A program made the translations under genes and the position numbers. A stretch of 64,000 nt of DNA, taken from NCBI GenBank assembly GCA_041166385.1, contig JBEEFW010000038.1, positions 20,203 to 84,202 of the forward strand, in the 5' to 3' direction. This DNA is from DASUCS01 sp041166385. Lineage in GTDB: Bacteria > Actinomycetota > Acidimicrobiia > Acidimicrobiales > JACDCH01. Positions 57,191 to 64,000 of the stretch are shown here, piece after piece (the first letter of the stretch is position 1; every line of letters starts with the position of its first letter). Under the pieces are notes generated by a model. The model saw nothing but the letters and a program-made list of their open reading frames with translations. It was not told the origin of the DNA and ran no database searches.

Positions 57191-58362
57191 CAGAGAGCGT
57201 TCTCCTTTGCGATCTGGCCGAGCCAGTGCGCGCTCGGTTTGGGGGTGCGTTCGAAGGTGGTGCGGTCGACCGACACGATGCCGAAGCGAGGGCGATAGCC
57301 GTACGCCCACTCGAAGTTGTCGAGGAGGCTCCAGTACGTGTAGCCGCGTACGTCGATGCCGCTGCCGATCGCCTGCAGCACTCCGTCCAGCGCGGACTGC
57401 ACGTACTCGATGCGCTGTTCGTCGTCGTCTGTACCTATCCCGTTCTCGGTCACGAGCAACGGGATCTCGCCCTTCGTCACCTCCCACGCGCGTGCAAGGC
57501 ACGCCGGAAGCGCGTCGGGCCAGAACTCGTACCCCATCGGCAACACCGGCACGCCTTCTTCGTTCGGCAATGTGCCCTTCGGGCCGAGTCGCGAGCGTGT
57601 GTACGTCTGCACACCGACGAAGTCGTCGCCTTCGGTCGCATGCAGGAATTCGTCCTGCATGCGGTACCGGATCTGGTCGCGCTTCGACTCGCCCCCGTCG
57701 ACGGCTTGATAGTCGTCCATCGACAGCGTGAGCCCGACGGGTACTCCCGGCGCGCCGCGACGAATCGCGTCGACCGCCTTGCGATGCGCGTCGACCATCA
57801 CGCCGTTGACCTTGCGGCGCAACTCGACGTCCTGCTTGCCCGGCGGGAACGCGCCGGCGAGGTAACCGATCGTCGAGACGATGTTCGGCTCGTTGATCGT
57901 GCAGGCGCGGCGGATCACATCGCCGAACTCCTCCGCCGCCCGCCCGCAGAACCGGGCGAACGCATCAGCCGTCGACGGCTCACTCCACCCGCCCTTGGCG
58001 GCCAACCAGCGCGGCGTCGTGAAGTGGTGGAACGTGACCACCGGGTCGACACCTGCCGCAAGGAGCGCCTCGCACTGCGAGCGGTAGTGGGCGATCGCCG
58101 CCGGCGACCACTCCCCCTCCTCCGGCTCGATGCGGCTCCACTCGATCGAGAAGCGGTAGTTGTCGAACCCGAGGTCGCGGCAGAGCGCGACGTCGTCAGG
58201 CCACCGGTTCCAGGAATCGCAGCCGTCGCCGCTCGACTCCGCACACCCCGACCCGGGCGTGTGCTCCCACTGCCACCAGTCGTTGTTCCAGTTCCCACCC
58301 TCGATCTGGTGGGCCGCGGTGGCGGTTCCCCAGCTGAATCCGTCCGGAAAGCTCCTCGACAT
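57190..58362 (-). CDS. Glycoside hydrolase family 1 (beta-glucosidase-like)
   Basis: A 390-residue GH1 barrel. FPDGFSWGTATAAHQIEGGN is the family N-terminus, acid/base Glu is in CTINEPNIV and nucleophile Glu in LLVTENGIGTDDD. The WSLLDNFEWAYGYRPRFGIV block is conserved. It would cleave beta-glucosides or beta-galactosides in the cytoplasm. ATG 58362 is supported by TATGGT 7 nt upstream; ATG 58374 would lie on that box. First gene of a leftward GH1-nitroreductase-methyltransferase unit. Confidence 0.92.
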   Translation of the reverse strand: MSRSFPDGFSWGTATAAHQIEGGNWNNDWWQWEHTPGSGCAESSGDGCDSWNRWPDDVALCRDLGFDNYRFSIEWSRIEPEEGEWSPAAIAHYRSQCEALLAAGVDPVVTFHHFTTPRWLAAKGGWSEPSTADAFARFCGRAAEEFGDVIRRACTINEPNIVSTIGYLAGAFPPGKQDVELRRKVNGVMVDAHRKAVDAIRRGAPGVPVGLTLSMDDYQAVDGGESKRDQIRYRMQDEFLHATEGDDFVGVQTYTRSRLGPKGTLPNEEGVPVLPMGYEFWPDALPACLARAWEVTKGEIPLLVTENGIGTDDDEQRIEYVQSALDGVLQAIGSGIDVRGYTYWSLLDNFEWAYGYRPRFGIVSVDRTTFERTPKPSAHWLGQIAKENAL

Positions 58363-58369
58363 GGGCAGG

Positions 58370-58379
58370 ACCATACGCG
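58370..58379. promoter_or_regulatory. Back-to-back -10 boxes between GH1 and thioesterase genes
   Basis: ACCATACGCG gives leftward TATGGT (7 nt before the GH1 ATG 58362) and rightward TACGCG, 14 nt before ATG 58394, sharing TA at 58374-58375. The right box lacks the final T, so the rightward promoter is weaker evidence. Confidence 0.45.
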
Positions 58380-58393
58380 CGCCAAACTGTGCG

Positions 58394-59248
58394 ATGCCCC
58401 AGGCCCAGGTCGACGACCTCGTCGCGCTCCTCGACCTCGAAGCCATCGAGGTCAACATCTTCCGCGGCGTGAGCCCGGACGAGCAGCGGCAGCGCGTGTT
58501 CGGCGGCCAGGTGGCCGGCCAGGCGCTCGTCGCCGCGGCCCGCACGGTCGATCCTGCGCACGGCCAGGTGAACTCCCTGCACGCCTACTTCCTGCGACCC
58601 GGCGACCCCACGATCCCGATCCTCTACGAGGTCGACCGCATCCGCGACGGGCGCTCGTTCACCACCCGCCGCGTCGTGGGCATCCAGCACGGCAAGGCGA
58701 TCTTCAACCTGTCGGCGTCGTTCCACCGCGAGGAGCCAGGCCTCGATTTCCAGCTGCCGATGCCCGACGTCCCCGGCCCCGATGAGGTGCCGACATTCGA
58801 GGAGCGCTTCGAGCCGTACAAGGAGAAGCTCGGCGACTGGTACACCCGACCGCGGCCGATCGACACGCGCAACGTCGACTGGACGCCGGAGGATCGCAAA
58901 GAAGCGCTACCGCCCTATCAACGCGTGTGGCTGCGCGCCGATGGCCGTCTGCCGGACGATCCGATCCTGCACACGTGCGTGCTCACGTACGCGTCGGACA
59001 TGACGCTGCTCGACACCACGTTGAACCCGCACCGCGGCAAAGTGGATGAGACACGCCTCATGATGGCCAGCCTCGACCACGCGATGTGGTTCCACCGACC
59101 GTTCCGAGCCGACGAGTGGCTCCTGTACGTTCAGGACACGACGTCGACGTCCAACGCGCGCGGCTTGGCCCGTGGACTCATCTACACACACGACGGAAAG
59201 CTGATCGCGTCAGTGACGCAAGAAGGACTCATCCGGGTGACCAAATGA
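58394..59248 (+). CDS. tesB: Acyl-CoA thioesterase II (TesB-like)
   Basis: A 284-residue double-hotdog thioesterase. FRGVSPDEQRQRVFGGQVAG, NSLHAYFLRPGD, GRSFTTRRVVGIQHGKAIFN (hotdog 1) and MTLLDTTLNPHRG, SLDHAMWFHRPFRADEWLLY, GLARGLIYTHDGKLIASVTQ (hotdog 2) match TesB, with the catalytic Asp/Thr/Gln region intact. It hydrolyses acyl-CoA to CoA and acid. Its stop overlaps the next gene by 4 bp. Confidence 0.93.
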   Translation: MPQAQVDDLVALLDLEAIEVNIFRGVSPDEQRQRVFGGQVAGQALVAAARTVDPAHGQVNSLHAYFLRPGDPTIPILYEVDRIRDGRSFTTRRVVGIQHGKAIFNLSASFHREEPGLDFQLPMPDVPGPDEVPTFEERFEPYKEKLGDWYTRPRPIDTRNVDWTPEDRKEALPPYQRVWLRADGRLPDDPILHTCVLTYASDMTLLDTTLNPHRGKVDETRLMMASLDHAMWFHRPFRADEWLLYVQDTTSTSNARGLARGLIYTHDGKLIASVTQEGLIRVTK

Positions 59249-61293
59249 CGAATCGCTCGCGGCTCATCGCTGCCGGTGTATTGGTCGTGCTGCTCATTGC
59301 CGGCATCATCGCCTTCAGAGGGCGGGGCAGCGGGAACACGTCCACTCGCACGCCCTCGGCGACACCGACACTCCCGACGTCGTCCGCCACGCCCGGCACG
59401 TCGACGCCCACACAGGTGACCCTCGTACTCACGCCGATCGCCACGGTCGAGTCGCCAACTGCGATATCGGCCCGCAACGGCGACACGAGCCTGTACGTGA
59501 CCGAGCGCATCGGCCGCGTCCGCCGGCTCGCCCGGTCGGGCACAGCGTTCACGCTCGACAGCACACCGGTGATCGACGTGTCGAGCGACGTCCACGCGGG
59601 CGGCGAGCAGGGCTTGTTGGGGCTCGCGTTCTCGGCCGACGGCACGCGCCTGTACATCGCGTTCACCAACACGGGCAACGACCAGCAAGTCGACGAGGTT
59701 GTGCTCGACGGTGATCGCGTCGTCGAGGGAAGCCGCCGAACGCTGCTCGTCGTTCCCGACTTCGCGCCCAACCACAACGGCGGCGATCTCGTTCTCGGGC
59801 CGGACGGGTTCCTCTACTACACGATGGGTGACGGGGGCGGCGCCGGCGACCCACAGAGGAGCGGTCAGAACCCCAACGATCTGCTCGGCGACATCCTGCG
59901 CATCGATCCGACACGGCCGTCGGGCGGCAAGGCGTACGGCATTCCCGCGGACAATCCGTTCGTCAACGGAGGCGGCGCGCCGGAGGTCTGGGTGTACGGA
60001 CTGCGGAACCCGTGGCGCATGTCGTTCGATCGTCAGACCAAGGACGTGTGGATCGCCGACGTCGGTCAGGGCAGCCAGGAGGAGATCGACTTCCTGCCGG
60101 CCGGTTCGCCGGGAGGCGCCAACTTCGGGTGGAACAATCTCGAAGGCACCGACACCTTCTCCGGCACCGCGCCGGAAGGCGCCATTCCGCCGATCTACCA
60201 GTACGACCACAGCGGCGGTCGCTGCTCGATCACCGGCGGGTACGTGTACCGCGGCAAGGCCATTCCCACGCTCACCGGCACCTACCTGTTCGGGGACAAC
60301 TGCGAAGGCCAGGTCATCGGGCTCACGCGCTCGGGCGGCGATGTGAACGTCGCCGACCTGCAGATGAACGTGCCCGGGCTCTCGACGTTCGGTGAGGACC
60401 ACGACGGTGAGTTGTACGCGGCCAGCGTCACCGAGGGCACGATCTCGCGCATCGACGCGGTGCCGGTCGGTGGCTCGGCCGCTCCAGCGCCGGTGCAGCC
60501 GACGCCGATCACGGCCTCATTGTCGGCAGAGCCTGCGACTGCGGCCGATCAGCTCGCGCAGGCCGAGGCGATCATTCGTGATCCGAACGCATCTGAAGCG
60601 GACCTCGCGAACGCGTCGCACATCCAACAGCTTGCGTACCGGCGCCTCGGCCGGCAACCGGAGCTCTACGACATGATCATCAGTCGCGCCCCGGCCGAAC
60701 TGCGCGAGGCCATCCGGCTCAACCTCGACACGCGCAACCAGCTCGCATCCATTCCCGGCGGGCCACTGAAGGACACGTTGCCGGCCTGGCGCATCATCGA
60801 ACCCGCCCCGCAGGCCGAGCTGATGGCCCACTACCAAGAGGCGGAGGCACAGTTCGGCGTCGGCTGGAACTATCTCGCCTCGATCAACCTGATCGAGTCG
60901 GCGTTGGGTCGTATCCACGGGCTGAGCTCGGCGGGCGCGCAAGGACCGATGCAGTTCATGCCGGCCACGTGGGAGGGCTACGGCGCGGGCGGCGACATCA
61001 ACTCGCCCCACGACTCGATCCTCGCCGCGGCGCGCTATCTGGCCGCCAACGGCTTCGCCGAGGGGAACGTCGACGGCTCGCTCTTCAACTACAACCACAG
61101 CACGAGCTACGTGAACGCGATCAAGGACATCGCCGACGTGCTCGCTCTCGATCCACAAGCGTTCGCCGGGTACTACCGGTGGGAGGTCTTCTACGTCACC
61201 ACGCTCGGCGACGTGCACCTCCCCGTCGGCTACGAAACCCCCGAGCGCATCCCCGCCGCCGACTACATCGCCGCCCACCCGCAAGAGCAGTGA
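59245..61293 (+). CDS. Membrane-anchored fusion: PQQ-type sugar dehydrogenase propeller plus lytic transglycosylase domain
   Basis: A 682-residue fusion. One TM anchor (about 7-24: AAGVLVVLLIAGIIAFRG) and a Thr/Ser/Pro linker lead to a GSDH/aldose dehydrogenase propeller (about 56-402): FAPNHNGGDLVLGPDGFLYY, GLRNPWRMSFDRQ, GGYVYRGKAIPTL. After a helical region (about 430-520) a lytic transglycosylase (SLT) domain follows: LASINLIESALGRIHG (Glu551), GPMQFMPATWEGYG, AARYLAANGF, FNYNHSTSYV. Both halves look complete. The order and a single reading frame through the junction at 60430-60560 argue against an assembly error. Likely acts on the cell-wall face. ATGA overlap with the thioesterase gene. 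Confidence 0.88.
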   Translation: MTNRSRLIAAGVLVVLLIAGIIAFRGRGSGNTSTRTPSATPTLPTSSATPGTSTPTQVTLVLTPIATVESPTAISARNGDTSLYVTERIGRVRRLARSGTAFTLDSTPVIDVSSDVHAGGEQGLLGLAFSADGTRLYIAFTNTGNDQQVDEVVLDGDRVVEGSRRTLLVVPDFAPNHNGGDLVLGPDGFLYYTMGDGGGAGDPQRSGQNPNDLLGDILRIDPTRPSGGKAYGIPADNPFVNGGGAPEVWVYGLRNPWRMSFDRQTKDVWIADVGQGSQEEIDFLPAGSPGGANFGWNNLEGTDTFSGTAPEGAIPPIYQYDHSGGRCSITGGYVYRGKAIPTLTGTYLFGDNCEGQVIGLTRSGGDVNVADLQMNVPGLSTFGEDHDGELYAASVTEGTISRIDAVPVGGSAAPAPVQPTPITASLSAEPATAADQLAQAEAIIRDPNASEADLANASHIQQLAYRRLGRQPELYDMIISRAPAELREAIRLNLDTRNQLASIPGGPLKDTLPAWRIIEPAPQAELMAHYQEAEAQFGVGWNYLASINLIESALGRIHGLSSAGAQGPMQFMPATWEGYGAGGDINSPHDSILAAARYLAANGFAEGNVDGSLFNYNHSTSYVNAIKDIADVLALDPQAFAGYYRWEVFYVTTLGDVHLPVGYETPERIPAADYIAAHPQEQ

Positions 61294-61295
61294 AC

Positions 61296-61310
61296 AAATC
61301 CCATGCACAG
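61296..61310. repeat. Possible truncated AAATCC-family element (left end only)
   Basis: AAATCCCATGCACAG, 3 nt after the fusion-gene stop, resembles the left arm of the 48-nt AAATCC hairpins (43752 and 61603), but no matching right arm follows. It may be a decayed copy. Confidence 0.3.
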
Positions 61311-61381
61311 CGCGATGAAGACGGCGCCGGGCGGCGCGCGTCGAGGTGGGCGGTCGCGCCGAGGTCCTTTGTGGACCCAGA

Positions 61382-61472
61382 GCGACATGGAACGTCGCCA
61401 AGCGCGCCAAGACGTCGAGGTCGACCACTAATGGCGCCGATGGCGACACATCCTGTCGCCAAACGCGCCAAG
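61382..61472. repeat. Two imperfect direct repeats carrying hairpins
   Basis: GCGACATGG...GTCGCCAAGCGCGCCAAGA from 61382 and GCGACACAT...GTCGCCAAACGCGCCAAGA from 61443 are imperfect copies, 61 bp apart. The second has the stem TGGCGACA (61441-61448)/TGTCGCCA (61454-61461); the first has GCGAC (61382-61386)/GTCGC (61394-61398). The loop sequences differ while the outer part CCAA-CGCGCCAAGA is kept. Confidence 0.5.
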
Positions 61473-61602
61473 AGTTCGCGGCACGGCCGACCACCCGCGG
61501 TGAACGCAGCCCTCGACCAGGAGCCGGCCTGAGGTTGACGCGCCCCCGACGTCGGTCGTCCTAGCTGCGTCGTTCACGTCCGCGTCGCGCGGGTGAACTC
61601 CC

Positions 61603-61650
61603 AAATCCAGTGCAGAGCGACACAGTTCTGCGTCGTAGTGCACTGGATTT
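61603..61650. repeat. 48-nt hairpin element, AAATCC family copy 2
   Basis: Ends AAATCC (61603-61608) and GGATTT (61645-61650). Arms pair over positions 1-12, 15-19 and 21-23, with mismatches at 13, 14 and 20, around a short TT loop. It lies 14 nt downstream of the trmO stop, so it probably terminates trmO. Conserved loop and ends match 43752-43799. Confidence 0.75.
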
Positions 61651-61664
61651 CGGCGGAGGTGCGG

Positions 61665-62129
61665 CTACCAGTAGTCCTCCATCAGCTCCTTGATCCAGGC
61701 GGGCTCGCGCACCTTGCCGCGGGGGCCGAAGCCGGTGACGTGGGGCTTGATGTCGAGCACGGGCGTGCCGTCGATCGCATCGAGACCTCGAACGTGCAGC
61801 GTGCGGCCGTCGACGCCGAGCAGCTGGCAGGTCGTGACGCCGAGACGGTTCGGGCGCGCCTTGTTGCGCTGGGAGAAGACGCCGACGAGCGGCCAATCCT
61901 CGCGGCCACGGGGACGGCGGGCGCTGGGCTCGACCTCGTCCTCACCGACGAGGTGGAAGAAGAAGATCACGTCGACGTGGGAGAAGTCGCCGAGCCCTGC
62001 CAGCGCGTCCTCGCTGAACCGATCGTCGAGAACGATGTCCGCCTCGACGTCGCCCCAGTCGTCGTCGATCGGTTCGACCCGCCCACCGACGACCGTGCCG
62101 ATCGACCGCAACGTCACGTCGTCGCTCAT
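61665..62129 (-). CDS. trmO: tRNA N6-threonylcarbamoyladenosine methyltransferase TrmO (TsaA family)
   Basis: A 154-residue member of the TsaA/TrmO family that N6-methylates threonylcarbamoyladenosine-37 in tRNA with SAM. LAGLGDFSHVDVIFFFHLVG, GVFSQRNKARPNRLGVTTCQ, and VRGLDAIDGTPVLDIKPHV are the family blocks, with the RxxxRPNxIG core intact. ATG 62129 is decided by TATGGT 6 nt upstream; the longer frame is not homologous. Confidence 0.93.
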   Translation of the reverse strand: MSDDVTLRSIGTVVGGRVEPIDDDWGDVEADIVLDDRFSEDALAGLGDFSHVDVIFFFHLVGEDEVEPSARRPRGREDWPLVGVFSQRNKARPNRLGVTTCQLLGVDGRTLHVRGLDAIDGTPVLDIKPHVTGFGPRGKVREPAWIKELMEDYW

Positions 62130-62135
62130 CCGCGC

Positions 62136-62145
62136 ACCATACGCT
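62136..62145. promoter_or_regulatory. Symmetric bidirectional promoter between trmO and a small-protein gene
   Basis: ACCATACGCT gives leftward TATGGT (6 nt before trmO ATG 62129) and rightward TACGCT (6 nt before GTG 62152), sharing TA at 62140-62141. The starts are 22 bp apart. The rightward box equals that at 16139-16144. Confidence 0.6.
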
Positions 62146-62151
62146 CGACCT

Positions 62152-62340
62152 GTGCCCACGGTTGACGGCCCGCGCTGGGTGAAGGAGCGGCTGCGCTTCC
62201 TCGAACAGGAACTCGAGCAGAACCCAGAGCACGAGCAGCGCGTGGCCATCGAAGCCGAGATCGAACAACTCCGCTCATCGAGCGATTCGCCGCGAAGCGG
62301 CTGGCTTCGGTGGCTCGGGCTTCCCCGTATGCCTCGCTAA
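62152..62340 (+). CDS. Small coiled-coil protein (62 residues)
   Basis: VPTVDGPRWVKERLRFLEQE, then LEQNPEHEQRVAIEAEIEQL, RSSSDSPRSGWLRWLGLPRM: a charged helix predicted to form a coiled coil, followed by a Trp-rich basic tail that may touch the membrane. The GTG 62152 start has a good leaderless -10. Its stop overlaps the end of the convergent VOC gene by 4 bp. No family recognised. Confidence 0.55.
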   Translation: MPTVDGPRWVKERLRFLEQELEQNPEHEQRVAIEAEIEQLRSSSDSPRSGWLRWLGLPRMPR

Positions 62341-62708
62341 GAACCTGTGTGGTTGCAGGCCTCGACGTTGTTGCCGTCGGGGTCGCGCACGAAGCCGCCG
62401 TAGTAGTTCGGGTGGTACTCGGGCCACACCCGCGGCTCGTGCAGGACTTCCGCTCCCGCCGCGACGGCGGCATCGAAGAACGCGTGCACGGCTGCTCGGT
62501 CGCCAGCCACGAAGCAGATGTGCACTTCGCGGTTGGGTTCGCCGGTCGTGAGCGGACCGATCCAGAACGTCGGTCGCCCGTCCTTGCCGTAGCCGATGAC
62601 CTGGCCGAAGTCCATCACGCGCCCACCGCCGAGCGCGCCGAGCGCGGCGTCGTAGAACGCGGTGCTCGCGGCGACATCGGCGCACTGAATCGACAGATGA
62701 TCAAGCAT
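62337..62708 (-). CDS. VOC-family (glyoxalase/bleomycin-resistance fold) protein
   Basis: A 123-residue single vicinal-oxygen-chelate protein: MLDHLSIQCADVAASTAFYD starts the first module and the end reads YYGGFVRDPDGNNVEACNHT, with metal ligand Glu in NNVEA and His in LDHLSI and VHICFVAG. The small size suggests a dimeric isomerase or binding protein. Its start lies 8 bp inside the end of the pirin gene. Confidence 0.88.
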   Translation of the reverse strand: MLDHLSIQCADVAASTAFYDAALGALGGGRVMDFGQVIGYGKDGRPTFWIGPLTTGEPNREVHICFVAGDRAAVHAFFDAAVAAGAEVLHEPRVWPEYHPNYYGGFVRDPDGNNVEACNHTGS

Positions 62709-63738
62709 TCGAAGATCTGAGCACATCCGGCTCCTCGACGCGACCGTCGGCGTGCCGAGCGAAGCGTCCCGCCTCACGCGGGTGCACCGGATCATCAGTC
62801 GGCCACGGCCAGCCGCCGAAGCCCGTGCGCCGATAGTCGGTGAACGCCTGCTCGATCTCGGCCTTGGTGTTCATCACGAACGGCCCGTACTGCGCGACGG
62901 GCTCACCGATCGGACGACCCTGCAAGACAAGTGCCTCGGCGCCGTAGGGTCCGCCAACGACCGTGACCGCCTCGTCGGGGCGCAGCACCGCGCCCGTCGA
63001 TGCCTCGAGGTCGTGCTCGCCGATGTGCACGGAGCCCTCGAACACATACAGCGTGCGCACGGTCTCGGGGCCGCTCGCGGGCGGCAGCGTCCACTCCGCC
63101 TTCGGCTCGCTGACGACATGCCAGATGGCGACGTCGGCCTCGGCTCGCGATGCCCACGAGTTCGGAGGCGCGGCCGGTGGCTGGAGACCGGCGAGCGCGC
63201 CCGCGACCACGGTGATCTCCGTACCGCGTCCCTCACCGTCGACCGCGTTGTGGCGCGGGATGTCGTGGTCCCACAACATCGTGAAGTAGGGGTCGACCAT
63301 CTTGTCGTCCGCCGGAAGGTTCAACCAGATCTGGAACAGCTCACACGGGTTCGGACCGTGTTCGTCGAGCAACGGGAACATCTCGCAGTGCACGATCCCC
63401 TGCCCCGCGGTGAGCCACTGCACGTCGCCGCGGCTGAAGCGCGCGGTCGCACCGAGCGAGTCGGAGTGATCGATGTAGCCCTGGCGCACGAACGTGACGG
63501 TCTCGAAGCCGCGATGCGGGTGCTGCGGGAAACCGGGGACGGTGCTGCCGTGGTACATCCGCCACCCGTCGGCGCCCGCGAAGTCCATCCCGAGGTCCCG
63601 CGCCTCGAGCGACGCCGCCGGCCCCATGTGCGCGTTGGCCTCGGGGTACTTGTCGAGGTGGTGCACGCAGAAGAGGAATGGATCGACCGTCGCCCACTGG
63701 AAGCCGAGCGGGACCGTCTGCAACACGGGATCAGCCAC
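62701..63738 (-). CDS. Pirin-family cupin protein
   Basis: A 345-residue bicupin. The N-terminal metal-binding cupin has the pirin motif PGFPQHPHRGFETVTF and QGIVHCEMFP (His, His, Glu ligands). The C-terminal cupin begins near 190 (ADVAIWHVVSEPKAEWTLPP). Family members have quercetinase or regulatory activity. GTG 63738 is supported by TAGCCT 6 nt upstream. The C-terminal extension after the second cupin (WPTDDPVHPREAGRFA) is common in bacteria. Confidence 0.92.
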   Translation of the reverse strand: MADPVLQTVPLGFQWATVDPFLFCVHHLDKYPEANAHMGPAASLEARDLGMDFAGADGWRMYHGSTVPGFPQHPHRGFETVTFVRQGYIDHSDSLGATARFSRGDVQWLTAGQGIVHCEMFPLLDEHGPNPCELFQIWLNLPADDKMVDPYFTMLWDHDIPRHNAVDGEGRGTEITVVAGALAGLQPPAAPPNSWASRAEADVAIWHVVSEPKAEWTLPPASGPETVRTLYVFEGSVHIGEHDLEASTGAVLRPDEAVTVVGGPYGAEALVLQGRPIGEPVAQYGPFVMNTKAEIEQAFTDYRRTGFGGWPWPTDDPVHPREAGRFARHADGRVEEPDVLRSSNA

Positions 63739-63744
63739 GAGGGG

Positions 63745-63750
63745 AGGCTA
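63745..63750 (-). promoter_or_regulatory. Putative leaderless -10 box of the pirin gene
   Basis: Leftward TAGCCT is followed by 6 nt and then GTG 63738. It lies over the last codons of the neighbouring molybdopterin oxidoreductase gene. Confidence 0.4.
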
Positions 63751-64000
63751 CGACCGATCGTCGACAGGCGGGCCACGGGTGAGCCGCACCGGCAATGCCG
63801 ACGCCCAGGGCATGCCGGTGAGCGGGTCGATGTCAGCGGCGGCACTGGTGAGGGCGGCAACCGGTGCGTTGTAGCGACCGTGGTTCACCGACACGGTTCC
63901 CCGACGCACCGCCGGATCGAGCCGCAGGACAGCGTCCATGTGCCCGTGGGCGCTGGTGATGCGGACGCGGTCGCCGTCGGCGATGCCCCGCCGCGTCGCG
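63748..64000 (-). CDS. Molybdopterin-dependent oxidoreductase, C-terminal part (cut by right edge)
   Basis: The frame enters from the right edge with ARRGIADGDRVRITSAHGH, then MDAVLRLDPAVRRGTVSVNH and GRYNAPVAALTSAAADIDPL, ending PPVDDRS. This is the molybdopterin dinucleotide-binding domain (domain IV) of DMSO-reductase-family enzymes, a six-stranded barrel. The start is not in the window. Its cofactor demand fits the molybdate transporter at 26-29 kb. Terminal residues overlap the pirin promoter. Confidence 0.85.
   Translation of the reverse strand, partial: ATRRGIADGDRVRITSAHGHMDAVLRLDPAVRRGTVSVNHGRYNAPVAALTSAAADIDPLTGMPWASALPVRLTRGPPVDDRS

Larger units (their letters stand above)
61294..61602. 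other. 309-bp intergenic region with no supported gene
   Basis: No frame here shows protein-like composition or a start signal. The stretch holds the truncated hairpin end (61296-61310), two related imperfect repeats carrying small hairpins (61382 and 61443) and no other recognisable signal. The complete AAATCC-family hairpin follows immediately, between this stretch and the trmO 3' end. Confidence 0.6.

Noticed and set aside
1..64000. tRNA, rRNA or CRISPR array
   Set aside because: I looked for TpsiC-like GGTTCGAATC arms with an acceptor stem, rRNA-like conserved segments and regularly spaced repeats and found none. A covariance-model scan would be decisive.

Overview
This window is from a GC-rich actinobacterium. 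I think the class Acidimicrobiia (an Ilumatobacter-like lineage) is the best fit, but this rests on gene content, not a phylogeny. The supporting signs are an MptB-type polyprenol-phosphate-mannose mannosyltransferase, an archaeal-type valyl-tRNA synthetase, and acyl-CoA, thiolase/DUF35 and FAH/VOC catabolic operons. Others are an Actinobacteria-style hemE-hemH-hemY block, HelD, an Lnt with Ser at the usual nucleophile position, frequent GTG/TTG starts and many 1-4 bp start/stop overlaps. It looks like ordinary chromosome: I see no rRNA, tRNA, CRISPR array, prophage or insertion sequence. Both edges cut a gene.

Layout. 0-9 kb: end of a membrane protein; a leftward P450-cysS-MFS-acyl-CoA dehydrogenase run; valS; mscS and a 3Fe-4S ferredoxin. 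9-21.7 kb: an MptB-like mannosyltransferase; a four-gene coupled operon (thiolase-like aldolase, DUF35 protein, signal-less periplasmic-binding-fold protein, NTF2-like); an amidohydrolase; a catalase-like protein divergent from an alkaline-phosphatase-superfamily enzyme; a TetR-led aromatic meta-cleavage-type operon (FAH, PPOX, extradiol VOC, FAD monooxygenase). 21.7-26.1 kb: an acyl-CoA synthetase and a string of small, mostly membrane proteins. 26.2-29.2 kb: a molybdate operon modA-HTH/Mop-modBC. 29.3-33.2 kb: a patatin, a secreted protein and an OmpR/HK pair. 33.3-39.3 kb: an uptake cluster with a lipoprotein binding protein, an 884-residue LivH-LivM-LivF fusion, a surface-anchored protein and a 2-TM Cys/His protein. 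39.3-45.3 kb: dehydrogenase, GNAT, HelD, EEP phosphatase/nuclease, His-rich protein, second patatin. 45.3-50.7 kb: hemE-hemH-hemY-lnt-mutarotase. 50.8-55.9 kb: GT4-methyltransferase-alpha/alpha-toroid, then a zinc-ribbon membrane protein and a PI-PLC-like lipoprotein. 55.9-64 kb: methyltransferase, nitroreductase, GH1, thioesterase, a sugar-dehydrogenase/lytic-transglycosylase fusion, trmO, VOC, pirin and the C-terminal end of a molybdopterin oxidoreductase.

Three things stand out. (1) The non-coding DNA carries at least three families of short palindromic elements (one 41 bp, two 48 bp). Their copies differ by paired, compensatory changes in the arms, and one copy sits in frame inside an MFS transporter gene. 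(2) Many genes that head a transcription unit have TANNNT 6-9 nt before the start codon, implying leaderless mRNAs. At several divergent gene pairs only 22-31 bp apart, back-to-back -10 hexamers share a central TA. (3) A single polypeptide fuses a PQQ-type sugar dehydrogenase propeller to a lytic transglycosylase domain behind one membrane anchor. All functional statements are read from sequence motifs; no database search was run.
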